Part shown: positions 1-11,165 of the stretch, piece by piece | Position numbering within the stretch: position 1 is the stretch's first letter | Layout of the letters: every line of letters starts with the position of its first letter | Source: Ashinkailepas kermadecensis | Taxonomy: Eukaryota > Arthropoda > Thecostraca > Neolepadidae | Reading direction: 5' to 3' | NCBI GenBank assembly: GCA_034440615.1 | Contig: JAOTOM010004673.1 | Location: 269,501 to 333,500, forward strand | Length of the DNA stretch: 64,000 nt | The notes under the pieces: model-generated | The model's input: only the letters and a program-made list of their open reading frames with translations | What the model was told of the DNA's origin: nothing | Databases searched by the model: none | Made by a program: the position numbers and the translations under genes

Positions 1-224
1 CCACCCCTACCAAACCTTGGTCTGGGCGTGCCCTTAGGGCGGATAATTGCCAATTATCCATCCGACTAAAATGCTGATGGTTCACTGGCTGGAGGAAAAC
101 GTTCCCTCAAAATTTCCATCACTTCATTTTCTGTTCTCCCCATAGAAGACTTCTGCATTCCCAGCACAATCGTCAGATACAGGGTGGATGAGTAGGGAAG
201 GAGAACCTACGGGGCTCTATTTGA
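1..224. other. Single-copy sequence, nothing recognised
   Basis: No long open frame, tandem repeat or known element is visible before the first interspersed repeat begins. Confidence 0.5.
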
Positions 225-1016
225 GCTTATGGCATTCAGCCGCCCTTTTACCACTGCTTCGGAACAATAAAACACATCATTTGTAGATGTGTTCTTTGTC
301 AAGTGATGGCCATGCTATGCATCTCATTTCAAAATGTCTTTGTTGTACTGCCTTTCAAATGCCTGCCTGGGGCATTCCACGACAGATCGACCAGGGCCCG
401 GTACCCTCATGCCTCAGATTTTGAGCAAAATTGGTGTACATAGTTATCTTATGCCCTGAATCGACCTGTGCAAATTTTACTTCGATCAGGTCAACGGTTC
501 AGGAGTTATAGCCTCGGGAATTTCTGGAAGGTCACGCTGCAAGGTTATGTTCGGTGGCCGATAACTAAGTTAATTATCAGTGACAATATAAATATCCGGA
601 CATTTTTGAACTCGCAAAGATTCAAGGAATCCAATTCTGACAATATTTGTAATATGTGATGCATAATAAAAGAGTTACCCCATGACCTCAGGTCACGTGA
701 CCTCCGGTGACCTGGATATTTTTAATTTAATTTTTGATAATTTTTTACCTGGATAACCTGGTTAATTTTTGGTTTGTTTTTATTAACAGAGTGGAAGAAC
801 CATGTTTTGTCTTGTTATATAGCAAACAAAAAAGGCGTTGTTATATAAATTTGTATTTGGAGAGCGCAAACTTTACCATATTTGAAGTCTTTCGAAGATT
901 GAGCTACTAACTCGGCCGTCTCTCCGCCCAAAACCGAGATGCGGTTTGATAACAAGTAGCAACGTGTTGTCTGGCATTGTGTGGATTTATGTCTTTTAAT
1001 GTACTTATTTACCTCC
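225..1016 (-). repeat. Interspersed repeat family R1, copy A
   Basis: This stretch is the reverse complement of most of 4375-5100 and, in part, of 3745-4300. Shared landmarks are a block with GAGATGCATAGCATGGCC, a block rich in GGTCACGTGACC-like words (about 685-715), and a block containing the words for GGCCGAGTTAGTAGCTCAAT (about 895-920 on the opposite strand). Copies differ by point changes and small indels, so they are old. No coding capacity is seen. The family is unclassified: it could be a non-autonomous transposon or a dispersed satellite monomer. Confidence 0.8.
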
Positions 1017-1305
1017 AATATCCAGTTATCTATATAAGCTAAAACGCGTCAACTGATGTCAAAAGTGGCCATTGGCCTCAACTGAACTGTGGTCGGCACC
1101 AGTAGCCTGTGTTTTGTTATATCCAGTTATTTCGCTGAGTAAATGCGTCTCAACTTCGTTCGCCGAGAACACTTCCTGACATCTGTTAATGCTTGTATTC
1201 TCACAGAAAACACGATCCGTAGGGATTCATGAGGGCAATGTATACACCATGGTTACACAATCATTGTATGTTCATAACAAACATGTATCCAACTCAGAAA
1301 TAAGA
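1017..1305. other. Single-copy sequence, nothing recognised
   Basis: AT-rich spacer between repeat copy A and the foldback element. No motif stands out. Confidence 0.4.
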
Positions 1306-1525
1306 ACATTGCGTGTAAAGAAAATATACGACCTTCAATATACCAGGAGGTGCTGAGTTGACATCAAAAGTAACGTTAAAGATTATACTTTATTACTCAA
1401 CGTTTCGGCCAGGGGCCATCGTCAGGAGTGTCAACTCAGATGTCCTGGTATATTGAAGGCCTTTGATGTCAACTCAGCACCTCCTGGTATATTGAAGGTC
1501 GTATATTTTCTTTACACGCAATGTC
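1306..1525 (-). mobile_element. Foldback element with hammerhead-ribozyme-like core
   Basis: Arms at about 1306-1371 and 1463-1525 are near-perfect inverted copies of about 62 bp. A partial third copy of the arm lies at about 1428-1462. On the minus strand the interior reads CTGACGA (1425-1419), a GGCC/GGCC stem (1417-1414 with 1410-1407) and then GAAAC (1406-1402). It is followed by a short stem of ACGTT (1403-1399) with AACGT (1377-1373). That order matches the hammerhead core CUGANGA, stem II, GAAA, stem III. The flanking arms would form a long stem I with internal loops. Penelope-like elements and retrozymes are known to carry such ribozymes. Pairing at the base of stem I is poor, so activity is doubtful. 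Confidence 0.6.
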
Positions 1526-2030
1526 TAAAACCCAGGAGCATCTAAGAGCCATTCTTCGTTGTATTGAGAAATAAAGAGGTACATCACGTCACAACTATGC
1601 CCTGTCAGAAGTGCATCGAAGTACCGTTTGCATATTTGAGGCCATAGAAACGATCCAAAGTTGTTGCTGCATGCCCAAAGACAGATCAACACACAAATCT
1701 GCAAGTAGCTGCAGTAACAAACCATGTTTCATATGTGTACCAACTGTTTCTGTCTCGTGTCTAGCTTGTCTTTGTCCACCTATCATGACACTTACACGGC
1801 ACGTTCCTCGTCGTTCGACAATACATGTACCAAAACAGTCGTAACATCAGCAGGCGAGAACTTGTGAAACTTTTGTGTTCCCTTGACGGCGAGAGCTTTC
1901 GTAAAGCGACCTGCGATGCTCGCAATGACCTTCTCCACCTCTTCCTTCGTGACAAAGCAGCTCTGAGGCAGGCCTCACAATTTATCGCAAACATCGCCAG
2001 CTCTCGGAACTCCCCTTAGCTCTTAAGTGG
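1526..2030. other. Single-copy sequence, nothing recognised
   Basis: Only short overlapping open frames on both strands, none recognisable. No repeat structure is seen. Confidence 0.4.
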
Positions 2031-3740
2031 CTCTGTTCATCCCCCAGTGCTCATCTGTTCATCCCCCAGTGACCTCCATACTCCTCAAGTTTTTCGGGCT
2101 GGCAATGACATTCTAGCTCTGGAATTTCCTCCCAGTGTTCCTCACAACGATCGCTAGCCATTAGGGAATCTTTAGATCTCAGGGGGCCCTGTTCGGCTCA
2201 TAGGAACCCCTTCCAAGCCTCTTGGGCATCCCAGTCCAGTCCCCTCTAGCGCTCAGTGACCATTTCCAATCGTCAGGGGTCCTCTCCAGCTGTTATGGCC
2301 CTTCCCAGTCCTTGACAGTCTTTCCAGCTTCAAGGGATTTCTAGGTCTGACACTGGCCCTCAGTATTCCTCACAATCATTGGCCTAGGGACTCTTCTTAG
2401 CTCTCAGGGAACTCTATTCGCCCTCAAGGACCTTCTCATACTGCTAGTGATCATTCCTAGTTATCGACAGCTCTCGTGGTTTCAAGAGCATTCTAGCTTT
2501 GAGGCTGGCCCTCGATATTCCTCACCTCAATTGCCAGCCAACAGGGATTTTTTCCTCTCGGGTGGCCTTGTTCATCCATTAGGGGCCGCTCTTAACATCA
2601 GAAGAATCCCAGTCCAGTCCTCTCTGACTCTCAGGAGATTCTCTGCATCACTCAAGGCCCTGCCCTGCTTGTGGGGGCCCATCACAGTTCCCGATAGTCC
2701 TGTCTAGCTCTCATCTCGGGGAATTTCAGACCTGAGATGGGCCCTCACTAGTCCTCTTCAGCTCGCATGGGCCCTGTTCATCCCTCATGTGCCCTTTCAG
2801 ACCCAAAGAGCATCCCAACCATCTCAGACCCTCACGCGCCTTTTTATTCTTCAACCGTTAGGGGTCAATTCCAGCTAATACTGCTCTTTCCAGCTGGCAT
2901 AGGCACTCCAGCTCTCGGACGGGTCCTCTCTTGTCTTCACGATCCTTGCTAGCCCTCATGGTGGACTTCTTCACGTGTCAAGGGCACTTTCCACACAAGC
3001 TATTAGATGTACTTAAACACTTCTTCGGTTACATTTTTGCCCCTCAGGGCGGTCGCCTGGAGGGCGACTGCCCTGGACTCGATAGGGAGCGGGTACCCCT
3101 TCACCCCTTCGAAACGCCACCACTGCGAAGCAGCCCGGGCCCCTTCGTGGGCTTAGGAGCCCACTACGTAGCACCGGGAACCCTCCGCTTCAGCTCGGAG
3201 TCTCTTTATCGGCCTAAGGCCCGCTGTCAGCTCTGAGACCCTCTCCATCAGCGTGAGCCAAAGCCGACCCAGTGGCTCTGCACGCCCGGCCCAGGGCCCC
3301 ATCCGTCGGCTCAGATACCCTCTTTCACGGCTTAGCACACCCTCCATCCGGTCGGAATCTCCTCTTCAAAAGCTTGGGCCTCCTCTATCATGCAAGGGGC
3401 CCCTGTGCTGTTCCGGCCCTCATCAGTCGGCCCCTCATCGGCCCAAGCTTGGGTCCTCCAACGGCTAGGGGTCCTCTTCATCGGCGCAGGGGACCTCGTA
3501 AGCGATCCAGGGCCTCCCCTGTCAGGCCGGAGGCCCTCTTTCAACAGCTTAGGCCACTTCCGTCGGCCCAAGGGCCCTTTCTGACGTCTCGAGATCCCCT
3601 GCGGAAACTAGGGCCCCTCCGTCATTTCAGGGTCCCTCTTTGACGACCCAGTGCCTTTTCCGGAAAGCCGGAGGACCCTTTTCAAATACGTGGACCCTGT
3701 CCATCAAGTCAGGGGCCCTTTCTTGGCTTGGGCTCTGCTG
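2031..3740. repeat. Degenerate ~30-bp CT/GGGCCC-rich minisatellite field
   Basis: Words such as CTCAGGGG, AGGGGCCCT, TTCATC and CCCAGTCCAGTCC recur at roughly 25-35-bp spacing through the whole interval. Longer blocks also recur: about 2105-2260 resembles about 2478-2640. The units are strongly diverged. Open frames here, including overlapping ones on both strands near 3150-3640, follow from the low-stop composition and do not look like genes. Composition resembles the fields at 48.97-50.0, 52.36-54.3 and 54.3-56.5 kb. Confidence 0.65.
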
Positions 3741-3744
3741 ACAG

Positions 3745-4300
3745 CCCGGCCTGGCCGAGTTAGAAGTTCAATCCTCGATAATCTTCACACATGATAAACG
3801 CTTGCGCTTTCCAAACGAACATTTGTAGCAAAAACATTATTATTTTGTATTGTTATATGTCATGCACAGATATGATCCTTCCATCTTGTCAATTTTAAAA
3901 GGAAATTTTCACGGGCATCGAGGTCACCGGAGTTCACGTGACCTGAGGTCATGGTGTAACTTTTTAATCATTTATCACATGTAAAAATAGTACCAGATTT
4001 GGTTTCCTTGAAACTTTGCGAGTTCAAAAATGTCTGGACATTTAATATTTTGAACGATATTTAACAAAGTTATCGGCCATCGAGAGTAACCTTGCAGCTT
4101 CCAGAAACACCCGAGAACCTTCCAGAAATACCCGAGGCTATAACTCCTGAGCCGTTGACCTGATCGAAATAAAAATGTTAGCAGGAGGGTTCAGGGCATA
4201 GGATAACCTAATGCATCAATCAATCATTTTCTCAAAATCTGAGACATGAGAGTGGACAATCACCCCTTTGCCTGGTCCATTTGTCCTAGAATTCCCACGT
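3745..4300 (+). repeat. Interspersed repeat family R1, copy B (partial)
   Basis: Aligns by eye to copy C in the same orientation and to copy A in inverse orientation. It shares the GGCCGAGTTAGAAG-like word near 3754, the CACGGGCATCGAGGTCACC block near 3910, the GAGTTCAAAAATGTCTGGAC word near 4019 and the ACTCCTGAGCCGTTGACC block near 4143. It ends earlier than copy C and is the most diverged of the three. Confidence 0.75.
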
Positions 4301-4374
4301 TATCGTTCGTTAAATTTATAAATATTGTACAGCTTTGTGCATTACTACTTTCTAAAACCGTCCATCATCCACAC

Positions 4375-5100
4375 AATGCCAGATAATGCGTTGGCATGTG
4401 TTATCGAACTGCATCTCGATATTGAACGGTGGGACGGCCGAGTTAGTAGCTCAATCCTCGAAACACTTCAAATATGGTAAAGTTTGCGCCCTCCAAATGA
4501 GGATTTATAGAAAAACGCCTATTTTGTATTTGCTATACATCAAGGCAAAACATGGTTCTTCCATTCTGTTCATTAAAAAAAATCACGGGCATCGAGGTCA
4601 CCGGAGGTCACGTGTTCTGAGGTCATGGGCTAACTCTTGTATTACTCATCACATATTACAAATATTATCAGAATTGGATTATTTGAATCTTTACGAGTTC
4701 AAAAATGTCTGGATATTTATATTTTGGCTGATGATAATTAACTTAGTTATCGGCCACCGAAACTAACCTTGCAGCGTGACCTTCCAGAAATGTCCGAGGT
4801 TATAACTCCTGAACCGTTGACCTGATCGAAGTAAAATTTGCACAGGGGGATTCAGGGCATATGATAACCCTATACACCAATTTTGCTCAAAATCTGAGAC
4901 ATGATGGTACCGGGCCCTGGTCGATCTGTCGTGGGCCTTGAAAGGCAGTACAACAAAGACATTTTGAAATGAGATGCATAGCATGGCCATCACTTGACAA
5001 AGAACACACCTCCAAATGATGTATTTTATTGTTCCGAAGCGGTGGTAAAAGGGCGGCTGATTACCCCTTTGCCTGGTTGATTTGTCGTGGAATGCCCCGC
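4375..5100 (+). repeat. Interspersed repeat family R1, copy C
   Basis: Near full-length copy, inverted relative to copy A. The two copies bracket about 3.4 kb as a large imperfect inverted repeat. It runs from the GGCATGTGTTATCGAACTGC block through the CACGGGCATCGAGGTCACC block to GGGCGGCTGATTACCCC near 5053. Short open frames in it (for example 4386-4766) have no recognisable domain. Confidence 0.8.
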
Positions 5101-5895
5101 TTGTGTTTTATCAGAGGAAGAAGAGCCGTAGATATTGTCGCAGAAGCTATGGCGAACACGATGGTAGACGGTTGTGGAACACTGTTAGGTGCTCCAGAAG
5201 GTAAATGCCGAGATGATCACAAGGTTTCAGCAGATAGTTGGACGTAAACTAATGATTCCTATGGGGTCAGAGATGCAGATTGGAGATGGGACGTAGCAGG
5301 CGTGCAACTTTCCATACATTTTGGGTAGCACTCCCCCTCCCCTCCCCTCCCAAGTTGGTGAGGTTTAACATGGAGTCTATGGGAGTTGACTGGAAAAATG
5401 TTGGTGGATTTGGAAAGAATAAAAGAAATGACATGAAGAAAACCATTTGCTCCTCCCCAAATCATCTTGGAAAAGTGTTACACGTGGATGGGGTGGGGCG
5501 TACACAGCAGCCCACGACAAAATTGGAAGTATTAAAGCTATATGGAAGCAAAACATGCTTCAAAATAGTCTGCCTTCTTCCAGCTTAATGGCAAAAGGTT
5601 TTTCTGAAATTATCCATATTATCCGGCCTTCTACTTCTTGTGACATGAATGTGTATTCCAAATATGGGTCGATACTGGCGCAGTGTCGATGCAGTGGCGT
5701 GGAACAAACCACATGATATACGTCGATGAGACATCATAACGGAATGAATTAAGATGAATTGATCAACTAAAGGTGGCATGGAAAAGCATTGAGTAGTCTA
5801 TGAGGTAACTCACATGTCCGCGATTCGCACCAGACTTCTTCCTGTCAAAGGAAACGAAAGCGGCAGCGGTCTAACAGTGCGGCATCGAGTGTAGA
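5101..5895. other. Single-copy sequence, nothing recognised
   Basis: An open frame of about 100 codons at 5280-5588 overlaps others on both strands. It shows no domain, signal peptide or splice context that would support a gene. Confidence 0.4.
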
Positions 5896-6022
5896 GTAAC
5901 GTCAGCGAAGCGTAGTAAGCAACGCCACTGAAGTAACGCCAGTGAAGTGCAGTAAGCAACACCACTGAATAACGCCAGTGAAATGTAATAAGTAACATCA
6001 CTGAAGTAACGCCAATGAAGTG
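5896..6022. repeat. 37-bp tandem repeat, about 3.4 copies
   Basis: Units start near 5896, 5933, 5970 and 6006. Each begins GTAACGYCAG and contains AGTAAGCAAC and CACTGAA. Copies differ by several substitutions. Confidence 0.85.
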
Positions 6023-7450
6023 TCGGCCACGACGTCAGGGGCGAAACATTGAAACCTTCGATACGTTTAAATGAACACTTGTCGAGGGACAATGCCAAAT
6101 ATTGATCTTAGCAACTCCGCAACCCAATTGCGGCATTCGTGCTGGCTGGGGAGTTGTGTGACTGGTTAGAGACACGGAGCCGATATGCTTTCCCAGTTAT
6201 GTGCATCGGTCTGCTGCCAGTAGCTATGCTGTTGGTTCTGACTAATATCTTGACAAAATATGACCGACAACGTCTTTTCGTGTTTACCACCGTCTTGTTG
6301 AAAGTCCTGCGCCCGTAGCTGACAAAATGTGATTACATGTGGCTTCGCACTCAATTACCTGACGACATAAACCAGCTTCGTGGTGATGCAAACCCGAAGT
6401 GCTGGAACCCGACCAATTGTTTTCTCGCTGCTTTGCTATCGCTCCCCTACAACCGAATTCCTTCACGCCAAAACAGTGTTTGCACAGGTGCCGGGAAACA
6501 CCACACGAGGAAAAGTACATTGCACCTGTGGTCTCACCGACGATCCAGAGCAACTTCTATGGAATTCTATATTGAGACTTTGGCGAAAACCCTGGCGAAT
6601 GCGTCCGGGTCCGGCGACTCCAGCTGCAGACCTGTCCGTGATGTTAGACTCGCTCTGTCGTCGACATCGCTGCCGACTATTCAGGCAGACTGCCGTCATC
6701 TTATGACCCGTGATGGCGGGAGCCGGGGGATGGCTGAATCAACAGCCGGGAGCGCCTCCACCTGCGGCCGGCTGCCGCCTGCTCCCTCGGGGTGTTCGGT
6801 GATTGCCGTCACTAGGGGAATGGAGCTATGTGTACCTTCAAATTAGCAGCTGATATCGAGGTCGAGGAGATGTATCGAGGCTTGCGCTGTGCGCCATGTC
6901 AGGTCAGCTGGTGGTGAGTTTCCACAGCAATGGTCTATGCTAATACACGCAAGCAAAGGTAATTTGTAGCATGTGTGAGGGCTCCAATGCATTCACAAGC
7001 TGGTGGTAAATATACAATATTGTAATGTGTGGTATGCTGGTAATATGCCGTAAATATGGATATTTTAGCCGTTTTAGCCTTATTTAGCATTGTCTTATTT
7101 AACGACATTCTTGTTGTTCTGTTTAAATCGCCATTCATCGAATTTAACCATGAGCTTTTATGCTGCTGGTAATGCTTCAGTGGATGAGAATATGAAAGTG
7201 CTGCGGTAAAGCTATCTGTTGCATGTAGCACGTCATAAAATTAACTTCACGACTCTCGTGAAAGATGTGCGCAGGAAAATAAATGTGTTGGGCATATCAG
7301 CGGGCAATAAACGTTAACCTCATCGCACCTCATCCATGCAGCCTGGTGAGGAACGTGTGAGCATTGAGGCCCACCGTGCTCCTGGACCGGTCACCAGAAA
7401 ATGCCACTTGGTGTCCGCTGGACAATACCACGGACAGTCTAATAGTCCTC
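6023..7450. other. Single-copy sequence, no supported gene
   Basis: The longest open frame (6337-6846, plus strand, 169 codons) overlaps open frames in other phases and on the other strand. Its translation is low in recognisable structure and I do not recognise a domain. Splice sites cannot be judged without transcript data. Confidence 0.4.
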
Positions 7451-9035
7451 GGACAGTGTCGCCTAATGGTCACCGGGCAGTGCCGCCTAATGGTCACCGG
7501 ACAGTGCCGCCTAATGGTCACCGGACAGTGCCGCCTAATGGTCACCGGACAGTGCCGCCTAATGGTCACCGGACAGTGCCGCCTAATGGTCACCGGACAG
7601 TGCCGCCTAATGGTCACCGGACAGTGCCGCCTAATGGTCACCGAACAGTGCCGCCTAATGGTCACCGAACAGTGCCGCCTAATGGTCACCGGACAGTGCC
7701 GCCTAATGGTCACCGGACAGTGTCGCCTAATGGTCACTGGGCAGTGCTGCCTAATGGTCACCGGGCAGTGCGCCTAATGGTCACCGGACAGTGTCGCCTA
7801 ATGGTCACCGGACAGTGCCGCCTAATGGTCACCGGACAGTGCCGCCTAATGGTCACCGGACAGTGCCGCCTAATGGTCACTAGAAAAGTGCCGCCTAATG
7901 GTCACCGGATGGTCTAGACAGTGCCGCCTAATGGTCGCCTAATGGTCACCGGACAGTGCCGCCTAATGGTCACGGACAGTGGCTAATGGCGTGCGCCTAA
8001 TGGTCCCGGACGTGCCGCCTAATGGTCACCGGACAGTGCCGCCTAATGGTCACCGGACAGTGCCGCCTAATGGTCACCGGACAGTGCCGCCTAATGGTCA
8101 CCGGACAGTGCCGCCTAATGGTCACCGGACAGTGCCGCCTAATGGTCACCGGACAGTGCCGCCTAATGGTCACCGGACAGTGCCGCCTAATGGTCACCGG
8201 ACAGTGCCGCCTAATGGTCACCGGACAGTGCCGCCTAATGGTCACCGGACAGTGCCGCCTAATGGTCACCGGACAGTGCTGCCTAATGGTCACCGGACAG
8301 TGCCGCCTAATGGCCACCGGACAGTGCCGCCTAATGGTCACCGGACAGTGTCGCCTAATGGTCACCGGACAGTCAAGCCGCCGGCAGTGTCGCCTAATGG
8401 TCACCGGACAGTGCCGCCTAATGGCCACCGGACAGTGCCGCCTAATGGTCACCGAACAGTGCCGCCTAATGGTCACCGGACAGTGCCGCTAATGGTCACC
8501 GGACAGTGCCGCCTAATGGTCACCGGACAGTGCCGCCTAATGTTCCGGGAGTGCCGCCTAATGGTCACCGGACAGTGCCGCCTAATGTAGCGCCTAATGG
8601 TCACCGGACAGTGCCGCAACAGTGCCGCCTAATGGTCACCGGACAGTGCCGCCTAATGGTCACCGGACAGTGCCGCCTAATGGTCACCGGACAGTGCCGC
8701 CTAATGGTCACCGGGCAGTGCCGCCTAATGGTCACCGGACAGTGGCCTAATGTCCCGGATAGTGCCGCCTAATGGTAGACAGGCCGCCTAATGGTAGGCA
8801 GTGCCGCCTGATGGGGTGCCGGGTCACCGAACAGTGCCGCCTAATGGTCACCGGGCATTGCCGATGGGAACAGTGCCGCCTAATGGTCACCGAGTGCGCC
8901 TAATGGTACCGAATAGTGCCGCCTAATGGTCACCGGGCAGTGCCGCCTAATGGTCACCGGGCAGTGCTGCCTAATGGTCACCGGACAGTGCCGCCTAATG
9001 TCCCCGGATTGTGCCGCCTAATGGTCGCTGGGCAG
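7451..9035. repeat. 24-bp minisatellite, roughly 60 copies
   Basis: The unit contains GTGCCGCCTAATGGTCACC followed by GGACA and repeats every 24 bp. Units are nearly identical at 7451-7880 and 8015-8380. They are disordered at 7880-8015 and, with many small deletions, from 8390 to the right edge. Because 24 is a multiple of three and the unit lacks stops, several frames stay open on both strands (plus-strand PPNGHRTV and RLMVTGQC octapeptides, minus-strand TIRRHCPV). Simultaneous openness argues strongly against a repeat protein. Confidence 0.97.
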
Positions 9036-9610
9036 CAGGACCCAGTTGGCGATCAGCGGCCAACAGCGCCACTGGCCACGGACGGATCGCCGCCCCGTGC
9101 AGACGGACGGACGGACGGACGGCGCGTCTGGTCGTCTGGTCGATAGCGGCCAACGCTGCGGTGGGCCGACGTGAGCATCCGGACGGAGGGCTGCTGGGGC
9201 CGGCCGTCTCTTGTCTCGGAGACGCGGCCGCCGGCGGCTCGGGCGCGCCGACACGGATGCGCTCACAAACGAGAACTCATTCAGTGGCAGCCACTCGGCG
9301 GAACACAATCAAACACAAATTAGATTAATGGTGCCCGCTCGAGAGGAGTGTTTGCCCGGCTGGCCGTCGCACAATGCGGCCAAATGGAGTTGGCACGGGC
9401 GGGGCGCGCCCGCCGCCCAGACGTCAAGTTCATCGCACGGCTCGGATCTGGCAACGGTGCGCCGCTCGCTTCCGCTCCCGTCATCGGCGACCGACATGCG
9501 GTGCACAGTCTGGCGGGCTCTGGGCGGGCTCGTAAAAGCCAGCTGTAGTGGTGTAGCACTCGAGTGCTTCTCGCCACCAAAAATGCCGCTGCTTTCTTTG
9601 TAGCCCGCGG
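9036..9610. other. CpG-rich single-copy segment
   Basis: GC-rich sequence with many CpG dinucleotides and a short GACG run near 9104-9121. Open frames occur on both strands, as expected from composition. It could be a CpG-island-like regulatory region, but no promoter element or transcript evidence is visible. Confidence 0.35.
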
Positions 9611-11009
9611 GTCTTCATGCTGGCAAGAAGAATCACTCGATGCGCGCAGCAGACGAGGGAAAGTGGATCTGCCTTCCCCCTAATCTGGATCTATAAACCA
9701 GAATATGTAGCTTTACTATGCATTTGTGTAGCTGTCCGTGTTTCTAGGGCCATGTCTCCTGGAATTTTCATGGATGTTAACATGAGCTCCACGGCGTTTC
9801 TTCTAAACAAGCGATCTAGATCTTGACCCCGGAGTTTTTAACACTTCTTTCTGAGAAGCTACGGCCATGATAAACTATATCCGGTTAGGAGTGGGATGGC
9901 GACGTAGCACCCCGAACTTCAGGTTGGACTTGTTGGTGCAGATGGGAGCCTGTGTGATCTCTCGCTAAGTTCCTCTGCGTGGGCTGGCAGTACTGGGTAC
10001 GCCCGAACACTTCGATATCTCTCTGATGTTACCCAGCAAGATTTATAAGATGCTGATAGGTCCTCCACAAATAGCACATGATTGAAGTTCGCCGAAGTGG
10101 GAGCAATTGAAATCGCCTTTACCGACAGAGAAACGCATGTTTCACATGTAAGCTCAGGAACTATCGATTCACACTGTCATGTTTTCGATTAACCTGCAAA
10201 CCAGGAAACAAAAAAGCAAAGGGTTGGTACATATTTCGGTGCAAATTAGCTCTTTTTTTAGCGAACTCACTTTCTGGGTCACAGATCACCAAGTAACTCA
10301 CCTTGAGAACCTCATTGAAGGTAGTCAATCAATGTTTAATAGAGTAAATGTGTGCTGAACATTTTCCGTGCGCTGCTAAATATATCAGTTCGTATGGAAC
10401 GCAACATTCCGAATCCTTATAGATGATCCAACACTTACAGGATAAAATATGACGCAATTATTAGTATTTGCACAGTATGTTGCACAGCACAGACAAAGTT
10501 CGTTTTGCACTACTTCAGTCATTACCAGTAATCTTGAATTGTAAGCTGAAATTCAAAGGAATTTAAACATACATTTGCTCCACATTCAATAGCCAGTTCC
10601 GTATAAATAACCAGTTCCGTATATTTCATATGCATTTGATGACAACTTTTCAAGCTTTGCTGGCAAAGGAGCTCGTACTGGAGAGGATTATCCATACATA
10701 TGTTCCACGCAAGCTCCACAGCCGCGAAGTTTGATTTTAAAAAGCTATGGGCACGCTCCTCATGTTCCTTTCCTTTCCGATGATGAGGTTACGGCCACTC
10801 AAATCACCAACTTGTATTGTATTTAGTGATTGTATTCGGATTTAGTAACTTAGGACTTTAGGAAGTAATCGGATGCAGCAATGCGACATAGATGCCACTT
10901 GACATTGTGATGTACTACTATGGCGATGAGACGGATTACCATAGCCACTAAGCATTCTGAAATATTATTTTATATACGCCACAGATCACTGAGATAGATT
11001 GATATAATC
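9611..11009. other. AT-rich single-copy sequence, nothing recognised
   Basis: No long open frame, repeat or known element could be identified. Confidence 0.4.
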
Positions 11010-11165
11010 CAGTGGCCACTGACATAATTTATCATACACCACTAACCACTGGTATGCATTACTATGTGCCACTGACCACTGGTGTGCATTGCTATTTACC
11101 ATTGACCACTGATGTGTATTTCTATCTACCACTGATAACTGGGATGGACCACCGATGATCACCAG
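11010..11165. repeat. 30-bp tandem repeat, about 5 copies
   Basis: Units start near 11010, 11040, 11070, 11100 and 11130. Each carries a CCACTGACCACTGGTGTGCA-like core followed by a TAT-rich tail. Divergence between units is moderate. The unit length is a multiple of three, so a minus-strand frame stays open across it. Confidence 0.85.

Noticed and set aside
6140..6240. Possible tRNA-derived element around GTGACTGGTTAGAGAC
   Set aside because: Only a vague box-A-like word, with no box B downstream.
6337..6846. 169-codon plus-strand frame as a host gene
   Set aside because: Overlaps frames in other phases. No domain, splice sites or repeat-free homology could be argued.
7336..8772. Repeat protein with PPNGHRTV or RLMVTGQC octapeptides
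   Set aside because: Two plus-strand phases and a minus-strand frame are all open because the 24-bp unit has no stop in them. There is no start context, signal peptide or non-repeat domain.
7451..9035. CRISPR-like regular repeats
   Set aside because: The repeats are directly adjacent, with no unique spacers between them, and the context is eukaryotic.
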